Assembly (NCBI GenBank): GCA_023664865.1
Contig: JAMPEU010000015.1
Span: 1 to 64,000, forward strand
Direction of reading: 5' to 3'
DNA: 64,000 nt
DNA from: Butyrivibrio sp.
GTDB taxonomy: Bacteria > Bacillota > Clostridia > Lachnospirales > Lachnospiraceae
Positions 41,701-50,390 of the stretch are shown piece after piece. The notes beneath the pieces were generated by a model that made no database searches, was not told the DNA's origin, and saw only the letters and a list, made by a program, of their open reading frames with translations. The number at the start of each line of letters is the position of its first letter. Position 1 is the stretch's first letter. A program made the position numbers and the translations under genes.

Positions 41701-44118
41701 TTAACCATTTGCAGCAGATGCATAAAATGCTCTGTCTCTTCCGGCTACCCAGCCATTCTCTTTTACTTTATATTCTCCCGTCAGGCGGATATCTTCGGAA
41801 GAACTTCCGATTTCCACATCAATCGTTCCCTTTTCTATACGCCAGCGCATATCCTTATCAAGGAACGCCATCTGGCTTGCAGATACCTCGAAGACAACTT
41901 TCTTTTTCTCACCCGCTCTCAATTTAATCCGTTTAAATCCTGCCAACTCTTTTACCGGCCTTGTCATGCTTGCATATCTGTCCCTTAGATAAAGCTGCAC
42001 TACTTCATCGCCTTCCCTGTCGCCAATATTAGAAACCACAACTTCAATCTGCACCTTCTCATTCGGCGCAATTTCTTTCTTAGAAATCTTCAAATCGGAA
42101 TAGGCAAATTTCGTATATGAGAGTCCATGTCCAAAACAATATCTGGGCGTATGCGGAAGGTCCACATAGTTTACGAATCCGATGCTGTCCCCCTGATGCC
42201 ATGCAGAACCGTTAGGGTGATTATAATAAATCGGAATCTGCCCTGAATTATAAGCAACCGATACCGGCATTTTTCCTCCGGGATTATAATCTCCCATAAG
42301 GACGCTTACTGCAGCCTCCGCCCCTGCCTCTGCCGGATTCCACGTCTCGAGTATAGCGTTAAGATGCTTATCCGCCTCGTCAGATGAAATCGGTCTGCCG
42401 TTAAAATGCACCCCGACAAGCGGCGTTCCTAACTTTGACGCCATTCGTATAAATTCATCCTGGCAGAATGGCAGATTGATATCGCCCGCATCAACCCCTT
42501 CGCCCATAGACGCCATAGAACAAGTCCCATGTTTTCCCCCAAGAGTCAATATCGCAATATCGGCTTCTTCCACCAGTTTAAGCGCCTCTTCAAAATGCTG
42601 TTGTCCGTCTCCGGCAATATAATACCCATAAGCATAGTTTATCTCTGTATCGGGTAATTTTTCCCGCAGTTCTTCTAAAAGACTCTTACATTCCGGTTTC
42701 TGTCTGCGCAGGATATCATCAAAGACCTTTCCTTCGTCCAACTGAATATTTGTCCCCGGAACAGTTTCAACTTCCATATCATCTCCACTATAACTTCCGT
42801 TTACCCCCGCAATGGAATTAGCGACTGCATATGTAGATTCCATCATGCACATATGCGTATAGCCGCCGAAAAATTTCCTTGCGCAGTCTGCATGCGGACC
42901 GATTAAGGCAATTTTTTTCACATTCCGTTTTATAGGAAGTGTGCCGTCATTCTTTAGCAGCACAATTGACTCCTTTGCCGACTGAAGAGAAATCTCACGG
43001 TCTTCCTTCCGGTAAAATGCTTTTCTCAATTCTTCGCCTTCAAGAGCATATGGGTTCTCAAACAGCCCCATGCGGAATTTTGCCGTAAGCACCCGCAGTA
43101 CCGCCCGATCAAGGACGGCAATATCCGCTTTGCCGGATGCAAACATCTCCTTAAGTTCTTCTCCGTATCCCGTGGGGCTTGGCATCTCTATATCCATTCC
43201 CGCTTCCATGCACAAAAGCCCTGCTTCCCCTTCTGTATCTCCTACATGCTGGACGTTATGCACTCCGCCCACTGCGCCATAGTCGCTTACACAAAGCCCA
43301 TCAAATCCCATATCTTCCCGCAGAAGTTCCGTCAACAGCCCATACGATGCCGAAAGCGGCTCACCATTGATGGAACAATAACAGGGCATGATGCCTCTCA
43401 GTTGTGATTCCGCAATAGCCGCTTGGAACGGTTTAGCATATACCTCCTGCAAAAGACGCGGTGGCGTGTCAGAATGAGTCCCATGTATGCCGCCCTGCGA
43501 ATTATGGAAAGCAAGAAAATGTTTCGCCACGCTATCGGTTCTTCTTCCTGCGGTTTCACGTTTCTGCGCTCCTTTAGTATAAGCGCTGCCAAGTGATGCC
43601 GCCAATGCAGGATCTTCTCCATAAGTCTCTCCCTGTCTTCCCATGCGGGAATCCCTTGAAATATCAAGCACCGGAGCCAGTATATGCGTAATGCCGCAGG
43701 CAGCCTCCTGCCTGCTGACAATCTCTGCAATCTGCTCTTCCAGTTCCGGATTAAAGCCTGCGCCCCTTCCGATTCCCGATGGAAAGCTAGTACTATCCTG
43801 TATAAACGCCCCACACAAGCCTTCCATATGGAAAATCGCCGGAATATGATGTGGGCTGTTCTCCATCACAATCCCCTGCACCTTTCTCTGCCATGCCGCC
43901 GCTTCTTCCAATGTTTCAATCCTGCGCATTTCCAGCGTGCTTACCTCGCCTATTCCTGCTTTGGTCTGCCCTGAAATATAATCAAAATCCATATAGACCG
44001 TATCAAAAGGAAATACCGTATTGACCTGAGCCATTTTTTCTTCCAGACTCATCTTAGCAAGAAGTATTTCGGCACGCTGTTCAGGCGTTAAGGCAGTATC
44101 CATATAATCTTTACTCAT
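41701..44118 (-). CDS. Glycoside hydrolase family 3 enzyme (beta-glucosidase/xylosidase type), conventional order
   Basis: The 805-residue enzyme has an N-terminal TIM-barrel domain (about 10-340), an alpha/beta sandwich (about 370-600) and a C-terminal fibronectin-III-like domain (about 680-790). The nucleophile is Asp279 in GFDGLCVSDYGAVGG. Substrate-site motifs GETYGEDPAL and VAKHFLAFHNSQGG are present. There is no signal peptide, so it acts on imported oligosaccharides. The SDY context (rather than TDW) sets it apart from the other two GH3 enzymes here and suggests a different linkage or sugar. A GGGGGG ribosome site lies eight bases before the ATG. Confidence 0.92.
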   Translation of the reverse strand: MSKDYMDTALTPEQRAEILLAKMSLEEKMAQVNTVFPFDTVYMDFDYISGQTKAGIGEVSTLEMRRIETLEEAAAWQRKVQGIVMENSPHHIPAIFHMEGLCGAFIQDSTSFPSGIGRGAGFNPELEEQIAEIVSRQEAACGITHILAPVLDISRDSRMGRQGETYGEDPALAASLGSAYTKGAQKRETAGRRTDSVAKHFLAFHNSQGGIHGTHSDTPPRLLQEVYAKPFQAAIAESQLRGIMPCYCSINGEPLSASYGLLTELLREDMGFDGLCVSDYGAVGGVHNVQHVGDTEGEAGLLCMEAGMDIEMPSPTGYGEELKEMFASGKADIAVLDRAVLRVLTAKFRMGLFENPYALEGEELRKAFYRKEDREISLQSAKESIVLLKNDGTLPIKRNVKKIALIGPHADCARKFFGGYTHMCMMESTYAVANSIAGVNGSYSGDDMEVETVPGTNIQLDEGKVFDDILRRQKPECKSLLEELREKLPDTEINYAYGYYIAGDGQQHFEEALKLVEEADIAILTLGGKHGTCSMASMGEGVDAGDINLPFCQDEFIRMASKLGTPLVGVHFNGRPISSDEADKHLNAILETWNPAEAGAEAAVSVLMGDYNPGGKMPVSVAYNSGQIPIYYNHPNGSAWHQGDSIGFVNYVDLPHTPRYCFGHGLSYTKFAYSDLKISKKEIAPNEKVQIEVVVSNIGDREGDEVVQLYLRDRYASMTRPVKELAGFKRIKLRAGEKKKVVFEVSASQMAFLDKDMRWRIEKGTIDVEIGSSSEDIRLTGEYKVKENGWVAGRDRAFYASAANG

Positions 44119-44186
44119 TTAAAGTTCCCCCCTATTCCTTTTATTGCACCATTTCAACGTCTTGACTGCCTTCATAATCTCTTTGT

Positions 44187-44215
44187 ATTTTATGCAAGGC
44201 TAAATACATTTTAAA
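44187..44215 (-). promoter_or_regulatory. Possible promoter of the GH3 gene at 41701
   Basis: On the minus strand TTTAAA (44215-44210), 17-base spacer, TAAAAT (44192-44187), about 69 bases before the ATG at 44118. It starts directly after the acyltransferase stop and has only moderate matches. Confidence 0.4.
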
Positions 44216-44217
44216 TT

Positions 44218-45258
44218 TTACTTTAATCTTTTAATCTCAAATTGGTAAAACATAGACAATAAAACTGCAGTTAAAAATACTACCGCCATTTTTATGCCTA
44301 ACGTAATTCCATGAATTGCATAATCCGTCAAATTAAGCATAACCGGATGAATTAAATATATTGGCAGTGAAATTGTCCCAAGATAACCAAAAATACCATT
44401 TATTCTATCATTTGTTATCTGCATGCCCTTCCCCGAAAACGTGATGGTAATAGCTGCAAATGTTCCTACTACCGTTACTATCATACAAAGCGGCTGTAAA
44501 GATGAGCTAATGGGAATCAAGCCAAGAATGACCGGAAGGCAGTATCCTGTCAATTCTACGAACCTTAATATCTTTAAGCTTATTCCACCATATTCATGCT
44601 TTGCAACATACTCAGAAAGATAATATGCCAGCATACCAATAATAAGTTCCGCCGACGCTCTCACATCATAAATGAAATTCTGCCGGATATGTCCATTTAA
44701 CATAATGCCACTTATCAGGAAAAAGACGCCGATAATACCCAATGCGCAAAAAGAAGCAGGTACGGTTTTTAGTTTTTTCCTTAACAATAATACTAATGGA
44801 AATATCACAATCATACTAAGAAGCATAGCCGACAAATACCATTCGGGAACAATCAACGCTTCATTGAATGATTCATTCCAAAATGATATCATTTGCACAA
44901 ACAATAAACCTGGCAGGCCTCTTTTTAACTTTGGCAAAAATGCAGGCGTTTCAAATATCAAAATGATTAGCAGCATTGCAATATTTGCTACAATATGTAT
45001 TGGTAAGATTCCCTTAACCTTTTTAACCATAAACTGCAACGTGGATTTTCCTATCTTTACATCTCCACCAGCACTTAATTTTTCTATCGAACGTGCCATA
45101 AAATATCCGGAAATTATGAAAAAAAATTCAACTGCAACCGCCCCATTTTCAAAAAAGTTGATTTCACTATTATTCATCGACATCTGAACATGGTATCCAA
45201 CTACTAATAACGAAAAAAGGAAGCGCATCAATTCAACTATATTATTTCTATTCTTCAT
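44218..45258 (-). CDS. Acyltransferase family 3 membrane protein (OafA/YrhL type)
   Basis: From the ATG at 45258 (GGAGAG seven bases upstream) the protein has 346 residues and about ten membrane helices. Family markers: IVELMRFLFSLLVVGYHVQ with the catalytic-region His, AVEFFFIISGYFMARSI, and GTISLPIYLIHPVMLNL. Such enzymes O-acetylate cell-surface polysaccharides, peptidoglycan or lipids. A longer open frame to 45300 lacks a ribosome site. The composition is AT-rich. It is transcribed away from the AraC regulator gene and into the GH3 gene at 41701, with no clear terminator between them. Confidence 0.88.
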   Translation of the reverse strand: MKNRNNIVELMRFLFSLLVVGYHVQMSMNNSEINFFENGAVAVEFFFIISGYFMARSIEKLSAGGDVKIGKSTLQFMVKKVKGILPIHIVANIAMLLIILIFETPAFLPKLKRGLPGLLFVQMISFWNESFNEALIVPEWYLSAMLLSMIVIFPLVLLLRKKLKTVPASFCALGIIGVFFLISGIMLNGHIRQNFIYDVRASAELIIGMLAYYLSEYVAKHEYGGISLKILRFVELTGYCLPVILGLIPISSSLQPLCMIVTVVGTFAAITITFSGKGMQITNDRINGIFGYLGTISLPIYLIHPVMLNLTDYAIHGITLGIKMAVVFLTAVLLSMFYQFEIKRLK

Positions 45259-45338
45259 AAACTTACTCTCCTGCCATACGCTATAGACTGGGTTATTCAT
45301 CTACATTCCTAAATATAGGAATAATTTGTGTAATTTAT

Positions 45339-45366
45339 TTGATTTTTTTCCATTCTGTTTTATAAT
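45339..45366 (+). promoter_or_regulatory. Promoter of the AraC-family regulator gene
   Basis: TTGATT (45339-45344), 16-base spacer, TATAAT (45361-45366), followed after 39 bases by AAAGGAG-CAAAA-ATG. Confidence 0.6.
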
Positions 45367-45405
45367 TTAAAGTATAGTATATTTCTTTACCGCAAAGGAG
45401 CAAAA

Positions 45406-46602
45406 ATGGACTATATTTCTTTTTGTAAAAATTATTTTTCAGTAACCCAGATTCCCGTAAGCTTGCTGCTTAAGAACAAACCTCTGTATTCTTCCTTAGG
45501 CGAATTGCTTGATTCCGAATATAAGAACACCCATGAAATTTTTTGGGATTTCCCCTATGAATATAACAACCCCGTTTTCTGCCGCTACTCCCCGGATATT
45601 GAATACGGCTGCGTCCATGTGGAGAATACTGATTACCGCGTAATCTTAGGTCCTTCCTTCGGCGTACCTGTCACAGAACAGCTTATCCAAACCTATATGC
45701 ACGAAAATGCAATCCCTCTTGAATATAAAGAAGCCGTAACTGAATTTTTATGCGCTATTCCCTGCATCAGCCATCAGCAGTTCTCAAGGCATCTTGCCCT
45801 AGTCTACCAGAGCCTTAACCAAAAAGATATACAACTGGATGACCTATTTGCCTGGGAAACAAATGCCACCCGAAAACGCACATCTGAGCAGTTGCTTAAG
45901 CGGATTGACAATCTGGAAAATAATAACCTGCACAATACATGGGGCTATGAACAGGAGCTTTATTCCTTTATCAAAAATGGTGATGTCCGCAAACTGGAAG
46001 ATTTTCTGGCATCTTACCCTAAGTCTCCAAATGAAGGAAAGCTTGCAAACACGCCGCTGCGCCATGCCAAAAATCTCTTTATCCTAAATGCTGCAAAAAT
46101 AGCTGTCTTAAGCGCCATTCCCGCCGGTATTGATATTGAAAAAACATATCACCTGACCGACCTTTATATACAAGAATGCGAACAACAGCTTACCATCGAA
46201 GGCGTCAAATCCCTTCAGCTTTCTATGGTCAGGGACTTCTGCACTCAGGCTGGGGAAGCCCATATTCCCGACGGCATTTCTGCTGAAACCTACCAGTGTA
46301 TTAATTATATCCGCAGCCACACTAATTCACCTATAAGCATAAGCAGTGTAGCACAGCATGTTCATCGCAGTAATTCTTATGTCCTAAAACTATTTAAAAA
46401 AGAACTGGGCATCAATATGGGTTCTTTTATCACCAGATGCAAACTGGAGGAAGCAAAAAGCCTGCTAACCTATAGTGAAAAAAGTCTGGCTGAAATCAGC
46501 AGTTATCTGTGCTTCTCCAGCCAGTCTTATTTTCAAAATGTGTTCAAAAAGAAATACGGTATGACTCCCCTGCAATACCGAAAGGAACACCAAAAAATCT
46601 GA
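45406..46602 (+). CDS. AraC-family transcriptional regulator of the carbohydrate locus
   Basis: The 398-residue protein has an N-terminal ligand region of about 290 residues unlike classical cupin-type AraC sensors (PVSLLLKNKPLYSSLGELL...CVHVENTDYRVILGPSFG, similar in style to YSIRK/GGDEF-like clostridial regulators). The C-terminal DNA-binding domain has two helix-turn-helix units: ISISSVAQHVHRSNSYVLKL and SLAEISSYLCFSSQSYFQNV, followed by YGMTPLQYRKEH. It is the only gene of the sugar locus on the plus strand; its stop (46602) directly abuts the stop of the convergent permease gene (46603). Codons for the second helix-turn-helix contain an inverted repeat that reads as a terminator on the minus strand. 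It probably activates the sugar operons through ATTACAATAT boxes (inference). Confidence 0.9.
   Translation: MDYISFCKNYFSVTQIPVSLLLKNKPLYSSLGELLDSEYKNTHEIFWDFPYEYNNPVFCRYSPDIEYGCVHVENTDYRVILGPSFGVPVTEQLIQTYMHENAIPLEYKEAVTEFLCAIPCISHQQFSRHLALVYQSLNQKDIQLDDLFAWETNATRKRTSEQLLKRIDNLENNNLHNTWGYEQELYSFIKNGDVRKLEDFLASYPKSPNEGKLANTPLRHAKNLFILNAAKIAVLSAIPAGIDIEKTYHLTDLYIQECEQQLTIEGVKSLQLSMVRDFCTQAGEAHIPDGISAETYQCINYIRSHTNSPISISSVAQHVHRSNSYVLKLFKKELGINMGSFITRCKLEEAKSLLTYSEKSLAEISSYLCFSSQSYFQNVFKKKYGMTPLQYRKEHQKI
46478..46528 (-). terminator. Intrinsic terminator for the importer operon, embedded in araC coding DNA
   Basis: On the minus strand AAGACTGGCTG (46528-46518) pairs with CAGCCAGACTT (46492-46482) at 10 of 11 positions across a 25-base loop, directly followed by a run of six T (46483-46478). 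It lies 75 bases after the permease stop at 46603, with no other terminator between. The same DNA on the plus strand encodes the regulator's second helix-turn-helix. Confidence 0.65.
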
Positions 46603-47502
46603 TTATCCTTTTACACCGCCCATCTGTACGCCTGTAACAAAATACTTCTGAGCAAAAGGATATGCACACAAAATCGGCAGCGTACCAACAATTGTCATAC
46701 AATATTTAACAAGATTACCTACCATGTCTGCTGCCTGTTTAGCATCATCTCCTGATATATTGGTTGCAACCTTACTGGCGTCATTTTGAATCAGTATCTC
46801 CCTCATGAACAACTGCAAAGGCCAGTAATCCCTTGCCTTAGGCAGATAGATACTTGCAGAATACCATGAGTTCCACTGCATAATAACATTGAACATTACC
46901 ACTACTGCAATTGTTGCTTTTAACAATGGTGCAAGGATTCGGAACAGTATCACCAGCGGACCTGCCCCATCCAACTTGGCTGACTCTTCATAGGAATCCG
47001 GCAACTGTTCAAAAGCAGATTTCATCATCATAATGTAAAAAGCATTCAGCACTCCGGGAACTATAACCGCCCATCTTGTATTAATCATGCCAAGGCTCCT
47101 GACTACCATGTAACTCGGAATCAAACCACCGTAAAACATCATAGTGAACATAATCATAATCGCCAAAGGACCTTTTAATTTAAAATTCTTACGGCTAAGG
47201 AGAAAACCACCAATCAGTGTACCGATTGCCATGATAATAGTAGTAATCAAAACATAAAAAATAGTGTTAGCATAGCCGGACATAATACTTTTGTTATTCA
47301 AAACCAGCTTATATCCTTCAAACGTTATGTCACCTAATGGCTTTAACAACAGCCCGCTCGAACCCATTAAAAGTCTTGGGTTGCTGATTGAAGCCATGAC
47401 CACATGCCAGATTGGAATAATACATATAAAACTGAATAAAGCCAAAAATCCATAATTTACAATATTAAAAATAATACGGCTCGGACTCGATTTTTCAACC
47501 AT
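46603..47502 (-). CDS. ABC sugar importer permease (LplC/YtcP type, CUT1)
   Basis: A 299-residue permease with six helices (NYGFLALFSFICIIPIWHVV first). The EAA coupling loop reads ESAKLDGAGPLVILFRILAP. The C-terminus QKYFVTGVQMGGVKG is the hallmark of LplC/YtcP-type permeases for oligosaccharides. The gene begins 12 bases after the upstream permease stop, with AAGGGGG overlapping that stop. No ATP-binding gene follows, so the importer presumably uses a shared MsmK-type ATPase encoded elsewhere. Confidence 0.93.
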   Translation of the reverse strand: MVEKSSPSRIIFNIVNYGFLALFSFICIIPIWHVVMASISNPRLLMGSSGLLLKPLGDITFEGYKLVLNNKSIMSGYANTIFYVLITTIIMAIGTLIGGFLLSRKNFKLKGPLAIMIMFTMMFYGGLIPSYMVVRSLGMINTRWAVIVPGVLNAFYIMMMKSAFEQLPDSYEESAKLDGAGPLVILFRILAPLLKATIAVVVMFNVIMQWNSWYSASIYLPKARDYWPLQLFMREILIQNDASKVATNISGDDAKQAADMVGNLVKYCMTIVGTLPILCAYPFAQKYFVTGVQMGGVKG

Positions 47503-47514
47503 GATTCTACCCCC

Positions 47515-48471
47515 TTAAAGCAATGACTGATCAGCTAATTTCGCGCTTAAATAATTTGCCAGCAATAGTAAAATTGTATTGACTACCGAGTTAAAAAGAC
47601 CTACTGCCGTAGAATATCCGAATCTTCCGCCTTCCAAACCTATACGCTGTACATATGTAGTAATAACATCTGCCGTGGAATAAATGCTTGGATTATACAG
47701 ATTCAGGATTTTATCCATGCCTACTGTCAAAAGAGTTCCACATTTTAAAATCAACATGCTTACCACCATGGGTTTAATTCCCGGCAAGGTGATATGCCAC
47801 ACCCTCTGTAAACGATTCGCTCCATCAATAGCAGCAGCTTCGTGCAATTCCCCTGATACATTAGTGATTGCCGCGACAAATACAATTGAGCCATAGCCCA
47901 AACCCTGCCACTGGTCTGAAATCAGGTTAATCATCCAGAAATAATTTGGATTTGTCAACATATTCTGTCTTTCTATTAGTCCAAGATTCACCAGCAGATT
48001 CGTAATAAGTCCCTTAGATGAGCAAAAGTCAATAATCAATCCGCAGACAACAACTGTCGAAATAAAGTAGGGCATATAGCTGATAGTCTGCACACCCTTT
48101 TTAAACCGCCTACCCCATTTTACTTTGTCGTTTATCTCATTAAGCAGAAGCGCAAAACCTATTGACAGCGGAAATCCCACAAACAGTCCCAGTGCGCTGA
48201 TAACAAACGTATTCCTTAACACTGTAAAGAAGTTCGGGGATGTAAAAAATTCTACGAAGTTCGCAACCCCCACCCATTGACTGCCAAATATTCCTTTCGC
48301 CGGCTTAAAGTCCTCAAAAGCCATGATAAGACCGCCCATCGGAATATAGTTAAAAATAATGAAATAAATAATGATGGGAATCGCCAGAAGATATAATCTC
48401 CAATTCATCTGGAAGTCTCTTTTCCATGTCAGTTTTCCACGGTTCTTCTTTTCCAACTGAATTTCATTCAT
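47515..48471 (-). CDS. ABC sugar importer permease (LplB/YteP type, CUT1)
   Basis: From the ATG at 48471 (AAGGGG seven bases upstream) the protein has 318 residues; the open frame continues to a TTG at 48489. It has six membrane helices (LYLLAIPIIIYFIIFNYIPM first) and the coupling loop ELHEAAAIDGANRLQRVWHITLPG (seen as EAAAIDGANRLQRVWHI). This is the partner of the downstream LplC-type permease; together they form the channel for oligosaccharides delivered by the lipoprotein encoded just upstream. Confidence 0.93.
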   Translation of the reverse strand: MNEIQLEKKNRGKLTWKRDFQMNWRLYLLAIPIIIYFIIFNYIPMGGLIMAFEDFKPAKGIFGSQWVGVANFVEFFTSPNFFTVLRNTFVISALGLFVGFPLSIGFALLLNEINDKVKWGRRFKKGVQTISYMPYFISTVVVCGLIIDFCSSKGLITNLLVNLGLIERQNMLTNPNYFWMINLISDQWQGLGYGSIVFVAAITNVSGELHEAAAIDGANRLQRVWHITLPGIKPMVVSMLILKCGTLLTVGMDKILNLYNPSIYSTADVITTYVQRIGLEGGRFGYSTAVGLFNSVVNTILLLLANYLSAKLADQSLL

Positions 48472-48544
48472 TCTAATACCCCTTTTCAAACATCATTTCC
48501 TTCCCAATTCTTATATTATAAAAACCTTGTTTTAAAAATGCAGA

Positions 48545-50278
48545 TTAGCGTGCAAGATACCTGTCATATGCAGACTGTTCAGCTTCAAGGAAAGTATCAA
48601 GCCCTAATTTATCAAGCTGGTCAAGATACGCCTGCCATGATTCTTCCGTCAGTTCCTCAGTTCCCATAATGAACTTGGGCACCATAGTATCCACATAATC
48701 AAAAATATTGGTTGCCACTGACGTATATTTTGTACTCTCTTCTGTATTCAGGGTTGCACCGCCGGGGAATACTCTGTCCCTGCCGTATTTTACCCATACG
48801 TCACCTGCATTGTCCTGTGCGTCGTCATTTGCTGTACGTTCCAAATTAAACGCTACATACTCGTCGCTTGCAACCGATAAACCCGGAAGGCGCTCGCCAT
48901 AGAATGAAAAAGCTTTTATATCATAATCATCACCACGAAGCAGCTTTTCGTTTACACAGAAGTTTCCATTTTCATCATAATAATAAGCTGCCGGAATATC
49001 ATACTGTTGATACAATTCATCGCTTGCCGCCTGCTCAGCATTCAGCCCCTTTGCCCTCAGCAGCTTACCTTCTTCCGAATAAAGATAATCCATTACCTTA
49101 AATATACGCGCCAATTTATTTTCGTCACATGCAGATGAGATACAAAACGGATTGCTGGCAACGCCGTTAAAGATATAAAATCCAGCGTCTGCTTCTGTAA
49201 TGCCATGCTCAGTGTCAAGCGGCGCTGTAATAGGCACGACATCTACATTCAGACCATAATCGGGCATACTCATTACATCCCCTACCTGCTCTAACAGTGC
49301 AAACCATACGCCTGCAGCGCCGCCATAGGTCAGGGCTGGATTTGGCAGATAAAACATATCATTGGTACGGCTGGCAAAATCCTGATATACATATCCCGCC
49401 TCATACCACTCATGCATTTTCTGCAGATAGTTATAAAAATTATCGGTAGCTGCGCCAAATTCTACAGTCTTCCCATCTGAAGCAAGCTGATAGATTGCCC
49501 CTGTACCAAATCCTGATGACAGCTCGCCGCTGGTAATATAACCGCAGGCAGGAATAATCAGACACGCTGTATCTGTCATTCCTGAGGCATCAAAATACTG
49601 CTTCATAAGCGGCAGCATATAATCCCAATCTTCTACAGTCACCGGATTCTCGTTTCCACTAGGGAACTGTACATTGCCACCGGTCATGGTTTCCAAAATA
49701 TCACGACGGTATGCAAGTCCGCCCCACTGGTTTCTTGTCTGGTCTTCGATAAAATATATCCCAAAGGCATGACCTTCATCATCATAAACAAGCTTACGGA
49801 GTTCTTCATCCGCCTGGATCAGTGCGTAATAATTCGGCATATACTCTTCCAGATAGGGAGCGATGTCTATAATAACCCCATCCTCATAAAGCGAAGACAT
49901 GGAATCACTTGAATATGTAGTATTCATGATATCCGTATAGTCGCCCGTTCCTATCATTACCTGAAAGTTTTCAGCCTCAGCACCCATTGCCGGAAGCTGA
50001 TAGGTCATCTCCACATTGAACATTTCATTCAGGCATTTTACCACCGGATTCTCATCATAAGTTGTATAATGCTTATAATCGTCCGCGTACATCCAGGTAG
50101 AAAATTCAATGGTCTTGCTTTCGTCATCTGCGGGGAGCAGGCTTGCAGAAGAAGCATCATTCCCCTGTGAATCACCTGTTGTGCCGCTTGAAGCATTATT
50201 ATCTCCTCCACCACAACCTGTAAGCAGACCAACAACCATTGTCAAACTTAGTAATACTGAAACTATTTTCTTTCTCAT
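48545..50278 (-). CDS. Extracellular sugar-binding lipoprotein of the ABC importer
   Basis: The 577-residue protein has a lipoprotein signal peptide (KKIVSVLLSLTMVVGLLTGC, lipobox Cys22) followed by a Gly/Asn/Ser linker, and then the large two-lobed family 1/LplA-type binding fold (KTIEFSTWMYADDYKHY, MIGTGDYTDIMNTTY, GAAGVWFALLEQ). The size above 500 residues fits the LplA group that binds larger oligosaccharides. AGGAGGAAC precedes the ATG. A promoter at 50309-50336 and an ATTACAATAT box just upstream make it the head of the importer operon. Confidence 0.93.
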   Translation of the reverse strand: MRKKIVSVLLSLTMVVGLLTGCGGGDNNASSGTTGDSQGNDASSASLLPADDESKTIEFSTWMYADDYKHYTTYDENPVVKCLNEMFNVEMTYQLPAMGAEAENFQVMIGTGDYTDIMNTTYSSDSMSSLYEDGVIIDIAPYLEEYMPNYYALIQADEELRKLVYDDEGHAFGIYFIEDQTRNQWGGLAYRRDILETMTGGNVQFPSGNENPVTVEDWDYMLPLMKQYFDASGMTDTACLIIPACGYITSGELSSGFGTGAIYQLASDGKTVEFGAATDNFYNYLQKMHEWYEAGYVYQDFASRTNDMFYLPNPALTYGGAAGVWFALLEQVGDVMSMPDYGLNVDVVPITAPLDTEHGITEADAGFYIFNGVASNPFCISSACDENKLARIFKVMDYLYSEEGKLLRAKGLNAEQAASDELYQQYDIPAAYYYDENGNFCVNEKLLRGDDYDIKAFSFYGERLPGLSVASDEYVAFNLERTANDDAQDNAGDVWVKYGRDRVFPGGATLNTEESTKYTSVATNIFDYVDTMVPKFIMGTEELTEESWQAYLDQLDKLGLDTFLEAEQSAYDRYLAR

Positions 50279-50308
50279 TGTTCCTCCTATCCGTCAATTG
50301 CTGACTTT

Positions 50309-50336
50309 TTTATATAGGTTAAAAATAACATGTCAC
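50309..50336 (-). promoter_or_regulatory. Promoter of the ABC importer operon
   Basis: On the minus strand GTGACA (50336-50331), 16-base spacer, TATAAA (50314-50309), 31 bases before the ATG at 50278. Confidence 0.6.
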
Positions 50337-50339
50337 GAA

Positions 50340-50355
50340 TGTTCAATATTGTAAT
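50340..50355 (-). promoter_or_regulatory. Candidate AraC operator, importer operon
   Basis: ATTACAATATTGAACA on the minus strand lies four bases upstream of the -35 hexamer. The same ATTACAATAT-NGAACAT string stands before the gene at 55331, and ATTACAATAT twice before the gene at 60383. Confidence 0.55.
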
Positions 50356-50390
50356 ATATGATATTTTTTTTTGATATTTAATAAATGTTA

